From DATFCK01 sp045809745 (GTDB lineage: Bacteria > Verrucomicrobiota > Verrucomicrobiia > Chthoniobacterales > UBA10450): 64,000 bases of DNA. Positions 60,232-64,000 of this stretch are shown here, one piece after another. The notes beneath the pieces were generated by a model. The model searched no databases. It was given only the letters and a program-made list of their open reading frames with translations, and was not told the origin of the DNA. The stretch is from NCBI GenBank assembly GCA_045809745.1, contig JBJMXE010000122.1:16045-80044 (forward strand), given 5' to 3'. The translations under genes and the position numbers were made by a program. Each line of letters opens with the position of its first letter. Positions within the stretch are counted from its first letter, which is position 1.

Positions 60232-61953
60232 TCAGGATATTCCTTCCCGTTCGCTCATTGCCACCTGGGCGCGCAGAAGGTCATGGAGAGTCACAAAGCC
60301 GATTAGTTTGTTGTCGCCATCTTGAACGATTGCGACGGTGCCAGTGGCGGATTCGATAAGTGCGCCCTGCGATGCCCGAATCGAATCGTCCGGCCGGCAT
60401 GTGACCGGTGCCGTCATCACAGGTTTACTGTGATCCAGTAAAGCCGACACTATAGCTTCACGCGCCACCACACCGATTACGCGACCCTGTTCTATCGCTG
60501 GAAAATACCGGTATGGATGTTTGTCCAGGAGCTCGCGCAACGCACTTTCGTTCCAATCTTTGACTGCGACCGGCGCAAAATTCGTAATCGCGGAAACCGG
60601 CAGATTTTGCCAGCTCCGCAAATCACGCGGCGGAATCAGGTGTTTCATTTCATGTCCATCCTGAATCAGGACTTCATCATAAAAGTTTGCCGGCTGTAAC
60701 GCGCGGGCCAGCGCCTGACTAACGAGGCCGGCAAGCATCAGACCAGGAACAACGGCAAACTGGTGCGTCATCTCGAAGATAATCAGGATGGCCGTGACCG
60801 GAGCCTGGACCACCGCACCAAGGCAGGCGCTCATCGAACCGATCGCCACCAGCAGATCGTCAGAACCGCTCAGCGCGAGAAACGGCGATGCCAACCCAGT
60901 GACAACAATTCCGCACATTGCGCCGAGGAAGAGATTTGGAGAAAAAATGCCACCGCATCCGCCGAAGCCGTAGCTCGCGATCGTTGCGATCAATTTTCCA
61001 GCGAGCAACACCAGGGCAACGCGCCAGACCATTCCGTGAAGCAGCGCATCAGACAGATCGCCATAGCCAAGTGCGAACACGCCGAGCCGGCCGGTGCGAG
61101 CGAATACGGCGAGGCCAATAACCCAGGTGATCAGCCCGCCGGCCAACGGCAGCAGCCATCGGACTCGACCAGGTGATCGTTTGCACAATTCGCGCAGCCG
61201 CAACGTACATCGTTGGAAAGTCAGTCCGACGGCGGCGGCGAAAGCAGCGGCCACCGGCATCAGGAGGTAGGCACGCCAAGTCGGCTCGGCGAGTGACGGT
61301 AGCGCGAATGCTGGTTGCGGACCGACTAAAGCGTGAACCACGAAAGCGCCGACGATGGAAGCTAGAAGCACTGCGCCTAACGATCGGCTGTTCAAATCCC
61401 CAATGATTTCCTCGAGGACAAAAGCGACCGCGGCCAACGGCGCATTGAAGGCGGCGGCCAGACCAGCCGCGGCACCGGCAGCACTCGCAGCGCGGCGGTT
61501 CTGCTTCGAGACGCCCAGTGTACCAGCAAGATTCGAGGCCAGGTTGCTTCCGATCTGCACAGTTGGGCCTTCTCGTCCGAGGCTTTGTCCACCGCCGATG
61601 CTGATGATGCCGGCGATGAACTTGATAAAGGCAATGCGCCGGGGCGCCGACCCAAACTCTTTCCAGAAACGCAGCTTCACCTGCGGGATGCCGCTACCGG
61701 CCGCGTCAGGACAAAAGCTTTGCAACAGCCAGCCGACGATCAGTGAAGAAATCGTAATGACGACAAAGCTTAGGGCGGCGAACCGCCAAAACCCGCCGGC
61801 GGCTGGACCGACATAACAGCGATTGTAGACCCAGTTCAATGTCACCTGGAAAGCGACGGCCGCTGCGCTCGCAACCAGTCCGTAGGCGATCGTGCCTACT
61901 ACCGGACGTGCCTGCCCATGAATCCGGTGAAATACAGTCGAAATACCAGCCAT
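60232..61953 (-). CDS. ClC-type chloride channel/transporter with CBS domains
   Basis: A 573-aa polytopic membrane protein. ClC signatures are DAAGSGIPQVKLRFWKE, SLGREGPTVQIGSNLASNLA (gating Glu), GFGGCGGIFSPNLFLGAMCG and VQAPVTAILIIFEMT. The C-terminal part carries two CBS domains (from about residue 440, DHSKPVMTAPVTCRPDDS and LIGFVTLHDLLRAQ) that may sense adenine nucleotides. ATG at 61953 is preferred; a TTG at 61992 gives a longer N-terminus. Whether it is a channel or a Cl/H exchanger cannot be told by eye. Confidence 0.92.
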   Translation of the reverse strand: MAGISTVFHRIHGQARPVVGTIAYGLVASAAAVAFQVTLNWVYNRCYVGPAAGGFWRFAALSFVVITISSLIVGWLLQSFCPDAAGSGIPQVKLRFWKEFGSAPRRIAFIKFIAGIISIGGGQSLGREGPTVQIGSNLASNLAGTLGVSKQNRRAASAAGAAAGLAAAFNAPLAAVAFVLEEIIGDLNSRSLGAVLLASIVGAFVVHALVGPQPAFALPSLAEPTWRAYLLMPVAAAFAAAVGLTFQRCTLRLRELCKRSPGRVRWLLPLAGGLITWVIGLAVFARTGRLGVFALGYGDLSDALLHGMVWRVALVLLAGKLIATIASYGFGGCGGIFSPNLFLGAMCGIVVTGLASPFLALSGSDDLLVAIGSMSACLGAVVQAPVTAILIIFEMTHQFAVVPGLMLAGLVSQALARALQPANFYDEVLIQDGHEMKHLIPPRDLRSWQNLPVSAITNFAPVAVKDWNESALRELLDKHPYRYFPAIEQGRVIGVVAREAIVSALLDHSKPVMTAPVTCRPDDSIRASQGALIESATGTVAIVQDGDNKLIGFVTLHDLLRAQVAMSEREGIS

Positions 61954-62032
61954 TCCCGCCGTAATCGAAGCTCCAAACGAGTGTGGCTGCAACTATGCGC
62001 GATCGGTACGGATGGCAACTGCAGAACGCGCC

Positions 62033-62335
62033 CTAGCAAAAACGAATAGCGATTTCCGCTTTTTCGCGGCCGTCACAAACATCTACGCCATGCTCGGTGA
62101 TTTCAGCCATACCGGTCATCTTGCCCTTTCCAGTTTCATCGGTGGTTGGCTTCCAACTCACGAGCTCATACTCCATGAGTTGAGCAAGCGCGTGCAGCCA
62201 TGCCCGATTGTCGATTCCTCCGGGCGGATGCACCGCATCTTCGCTGGCGCCGAAGGGAAGCGGCCCTTCATTGCGCCGATCGAACAGCAGTTTCAGCAGC
62301 TTGCCACGGACGACTGAGTCTTTCACGAACGCCAC
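62033..62335 (-). CDS. Small conserved-type protein of unknown function
   Basis: A 100-aa protein starting at GTG 62335. The N-terminal half (VVRGKLLKLLFDRRNEGPLP then RAWLHALAQLMEYELVSWKP) has a helical, winged-helix-like pattern: helices that end in a glycine turn, then a beta hairpin around GKGKMTGMAEITEHGVDV. I do not recognise a named family. It sits upstream of the ClC gene by about 80 bases on the same strand. It could be a small DNA-binding or adaptor protein. Confidence 0.62.
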   Translation of the reverse strand: MAFVKDSVVRGKLLKLLFDRRNEGPLPFGASEDAVHPPGGIDNRAWLHALAQLMEYELVSWKPTTDETGKGKMTGMAEITEHGVDVCDGREKAEIAIRFC

Positions 62336-62388
62336 TATCCGACGGATAGACTGGTCTCACAAGCGATGGAAAACGCAGGCAAGCAGTA

Positions 62389-62417
62389 GCGGGACGAGAC
62401 CAGCTCGTCCCTCCGAT
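62389..62417. repeat. Palindromic repeat, family F
   Basis: AGCGGGACGAGACCAGCTCG TCCCTCC. GGGACGAG and CTCGTCCC can form an 8-bp stem. It resembles the pair at 31095-31193. Confidence 0.72.
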
Positions 62418-62433
62418 TAGCATCCCCATCCAC

Positions 62434-63246
62434 CTAACGCTGCACAGTCACACGGAGGAAGGTGGCGGGGATCGACGTCTGATTTGGATCGGAGCTTTTG
62501 TTTTGCGCGGCGAACAGGCCATCCAGTTCTTTCTGGAGATCGGCGGCGCGGCCGCTCTTCTCCGCGGCATCGAAAGCGTTCATCGTTGGGCCATAGTATT
62601 GCCGGAATTCGTTGACCAAGCCCGACGGCGGACCGTCATAATCGAAAGTGAATGTGTCGCGTTCGAACGAAATGTTGCCAGCCGGCACTCCAGCGCCGGT
62701 AAATCGCTCGGTGACGTTGCTCTCAATCCCCCACATCATTGGACTCACGAATCCTTCGGGTGGCGGAGGCGTGTAGGCGGAGCTGATCTTCAAAATTTGC
62801 GCGACCAATGTCGGATCGTTCGGAATCCAGTTTCCCATTATGATCCGACCGCCCGGTTTCGTTACCCGCACCATCTCTTTGGCCACATCAAACGGTTTCG
62901 GCGCGAACATCGCTCCGAAGATGCTGACTACGAGGTCGAAGGATTGATCCGCCAAACCGTCCAGGTTTGTGGCGTCGCCTTCCTGAAATTTGAGGTTTGT
63001 TAGGCCTGCATCCGCAGCGCGTTTATTGCCCGCTGCCACCAGGTTCGCGGCAATATCGACCCCGAGGACATCGGCGCCGAGTTTCGCCTCCGGGAATGCG
63101 GTCGTGCCATCGCCGCACCCGAGATCGAGAACCTTCATCGCTTTGGTGAGGCCAAGCTTGCTCACCAGTGCCTCGCCGCTTTGGCGCATGGTCGCGGCGA
63201 TGCGGGTAAAATCGCCTTTTTCCCAGAGAGCTTTATTCGGGTTCAC
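62434..63246 (-). CDS. Class I SAM-dependent methyltransferase (UbiE-like)
   Basis: A 270-aa cytosolic methyltransferase starting at GTG 63246. It has KVLDLGCGDGTTAFPEAKLG (motif I), VLGVDIAANLVAAGNKRAAD, FQEGDATNLDGLADQSFDLV and EMVRVTKPGGRIIMGNWIPN. The rest resembles the methyltransferases of ubiquinone or small-molecule metabolism, with a C-terminal cap of about 90 residues. The substrate is unknown. No gene is tightly linked to it. Confidence 0.88.
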   Translation of the reverse strand: MNPNKALWEKGDFTRIAATMRQSGEALVSKLGLTKAMKVLDLGCGDGTTAFPEAKLGADVLGVDIAANLVAAGNKRAADAGLTNLKFQEGDATNLDGLADQSFDLVVSIFGAMFAPKPFDVAKEMVRVTKPGGRIIMGNWIPNDPTLVAQILKISSAYTPPPPEGFVSPMMWGIESNVTERFTGAGVPAGNISFERDTFTFDYDGPPSGLVNEFRQYYGPTMNAFDAAEKSGRAADLQKELDGLFAAQNKSSDPNQTSIPATFLRVTVQR

Positions 63247-63344
63247 AACAGCAAGTAGAAGCGAGAGGGGAGTAGATAGGAAGGTAATTCAACGCGGCTG
63301 AGCTGACCTGGCGAAAACTATGCCGCGCTCAGCAGATCGATCAT

Positions 63345-64000
63345 CTACTTTGGCGCAAGAGAATTAACAATCTTTTCGAAACGCGGATCGCCGCGGAGCG
63401 GATCCCACCACGGCAGCAGCTTCAACCTGCCATAACTGGTAGTCGTGACACTGTCGTGATCGAGCGCTTGGGTCAGATTTTCGAAGGCAATATCTTTGTC
63501 GCCTACCCATGCCGAGAGAACTCCAAAGAATTCGATCATCGCCGCCCCATTCGTGGCATCTTTCGTTAGGGGCATCAATTCCTCTGCCCGCCGGCCTTCG
63601 CGCAACGCCTCTTGCTTTCGCCCCAAACCAGCGTCGATCAGAGCCAGGGCCATCAGCGACGGACCGTAATCAGCTTGAGCTTGGACCAGTTTCTCCTGGT
63701 CGATCCGAGCAGCGGTAAACGCAGCATGGGCTCTTGCTTCGTCTTTTACGGCGCGCGCGAGGAGGCCTTCCCCAAACTTGGCGCTGAATTGGATGGCGTT
63801 ATCACCAAATGTACTGTCTCCGAGATCTTTCAATGCAGCCAGACCGTTAGCGGAATCGCGCTCCGCCAATGCGCACAAAAACCAGCTGTCGGCAATCCTT
63901 TCCAATGCCGACGGGCTTGTCCCCTCGACGCCCGCTATCAATCGACGCAACGGCTGCGGATTGGCCTTCCAATCTAACTCGACCGCCGCCCGAGCTGCTC
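63345..64000 (-). CDS. TPR-repeat protein (5' end outside window)
   Basis: The frame is open from the window edge (64000) to a stop at 63345, about 218 codons, so the start lies beyond. The visible part is helical with TPR-like units (GPSLMALALIDAGLGRKQEA then LREGRRAEELMPLTKDATNG) and ends YGRLKLLPWWDPLRGDPRFE KIVNSLAPK. This last pattern is common at the C-terminus of TPR-containing serine/threonine kinases and transcriptional regulators of this phylum, so the missing N-terminus may carry a kinase or winged-helix domain. Confidence 0.78.
   Translation of the reverse strand, partial: AARAAVELDWKANPQPLRRLIAGVEGTSPSALERIADSWFLCALAERDSANGLAALKDLGDSTFGDNAIQFSAKFGEGLLARAVKDEARAHAAFTAARIDQEKLVQAQADYGPSLMALALIDAGLGRKQEALREGRRAEELMPLTKDATNGAAMIEFFGVLSAWVGDKDIAFENLTQALDHDSVTTTSYGRLKLLPWWDPLRGDPRFEKIVNSLAPK

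Noticed and set aside
1..64000. tRNA or rRNA genes
   Set aside because: I looked for cloverleaf patterns and CCA-ending 7-bp acceptor stems in the gaps and found none I could support; a covariance-model search would be decisive.

Overview
The window looks like a contiguous piece of a free-living, high-GC, Gram-negative bacterial chromosome, most likely from the Verrucomicrobiota and perhaps a soil Chthoniobacterales-type lineage. The evidence is a C-terminal VPDSG sorting signal (a variant of PEP-CTERM typical of that phylum), envelope genes of Gram-negative type (heptosyltransferase-like GT9, LpxL-like acyltransferase, lipoproteins), a prfB with the classical programmed +1 frameshift, and many short palindromic intergenic repeats. 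The taxonomic placement is inference. I saw no rRNA, tRNA, CRISPR array, transposase, integrase or prophage gene. The first and last genes run off the window.

Layout. 1-2.7 kb: YqeY-like protein (partial), ispD, a VPDSG-CTERM protein and a truncated second copy of it. 2.7-4.7 kb: a large TPR/SLOG-like/nucleotide-cyclase fusion. 4.6-8.0 kb: minus-strand operon of a metallophosphoesterase, a GT9 glycosyltransferase and a Sel1/TPR protein. 8.1-11.1 kb: tightly overlapping acylphosphatase, ABC ATPase, ABC-2 permease and TPR protein. 11.2-14.6 kb: lipoprotein, two coupled secreted proteins and a membrane-anchored coiled-coil protein built of 42-residue units. 14.8-17.6 kb: eno, an FtsB-like gene and prfB. 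18.2-18.7 kb: a two-peptide operon with a shared DL-x-P...GG motif, a His-rich tandem repeat and a clear terminator. 19.1-22.3 kb: glutamate dehydrogenase, aldose epimerase-like protein and FAH-family hydrolase. 22.4-31.7 kb: PLP sulfur-amino-acid enzyme, murJ, DUF2339 protein, NIF3-like protein, HAMP/adenylate cyclase, MBL-fold lipoprotein and a zinc-ribbon membrane protein. 32-34.3 kb: epimerase, pgl, msrA. 34.5-41.7 kb: an accessory lipid or polyene-like block (sulfotransferase, hotdog dehydratase, methyltransferase, acyltransferase, second hotdog dehydratase, then FabG and a Gfo/Idh oxidoreductase). 42.1-44.3 kb: holB, tmk, EVE-domain protein. 44.5-47.7 kb: DUF2334 deacetylase-like protein coupled to a PHP-glycosyltransferase fusion. 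49-53.8 kb: upp, then treZ and an amylo-1,6-glucosidase (trehalose/glycogen metabolism). 54-64 kb: MscS channel, L,D-transpeptidase, methyltransferase, polytopic membrane protein, a long aromatic amino acid hydroxylase, a ClC channel with CBS domains, a small protein, a methyltransferase and a partial TPR protein.

Most of the window is housekeeping. The features most worth following are the small-peptide pair at 18.25-18.64 kb, a hexamer (GTTAGG/CCTAAC) that recurs roughly once per kilobase on both strands, and several families of intergenic hairpin repeats. One of these families shows matched changes on both arms of a stem, and another occurs as facing inverted pairs.
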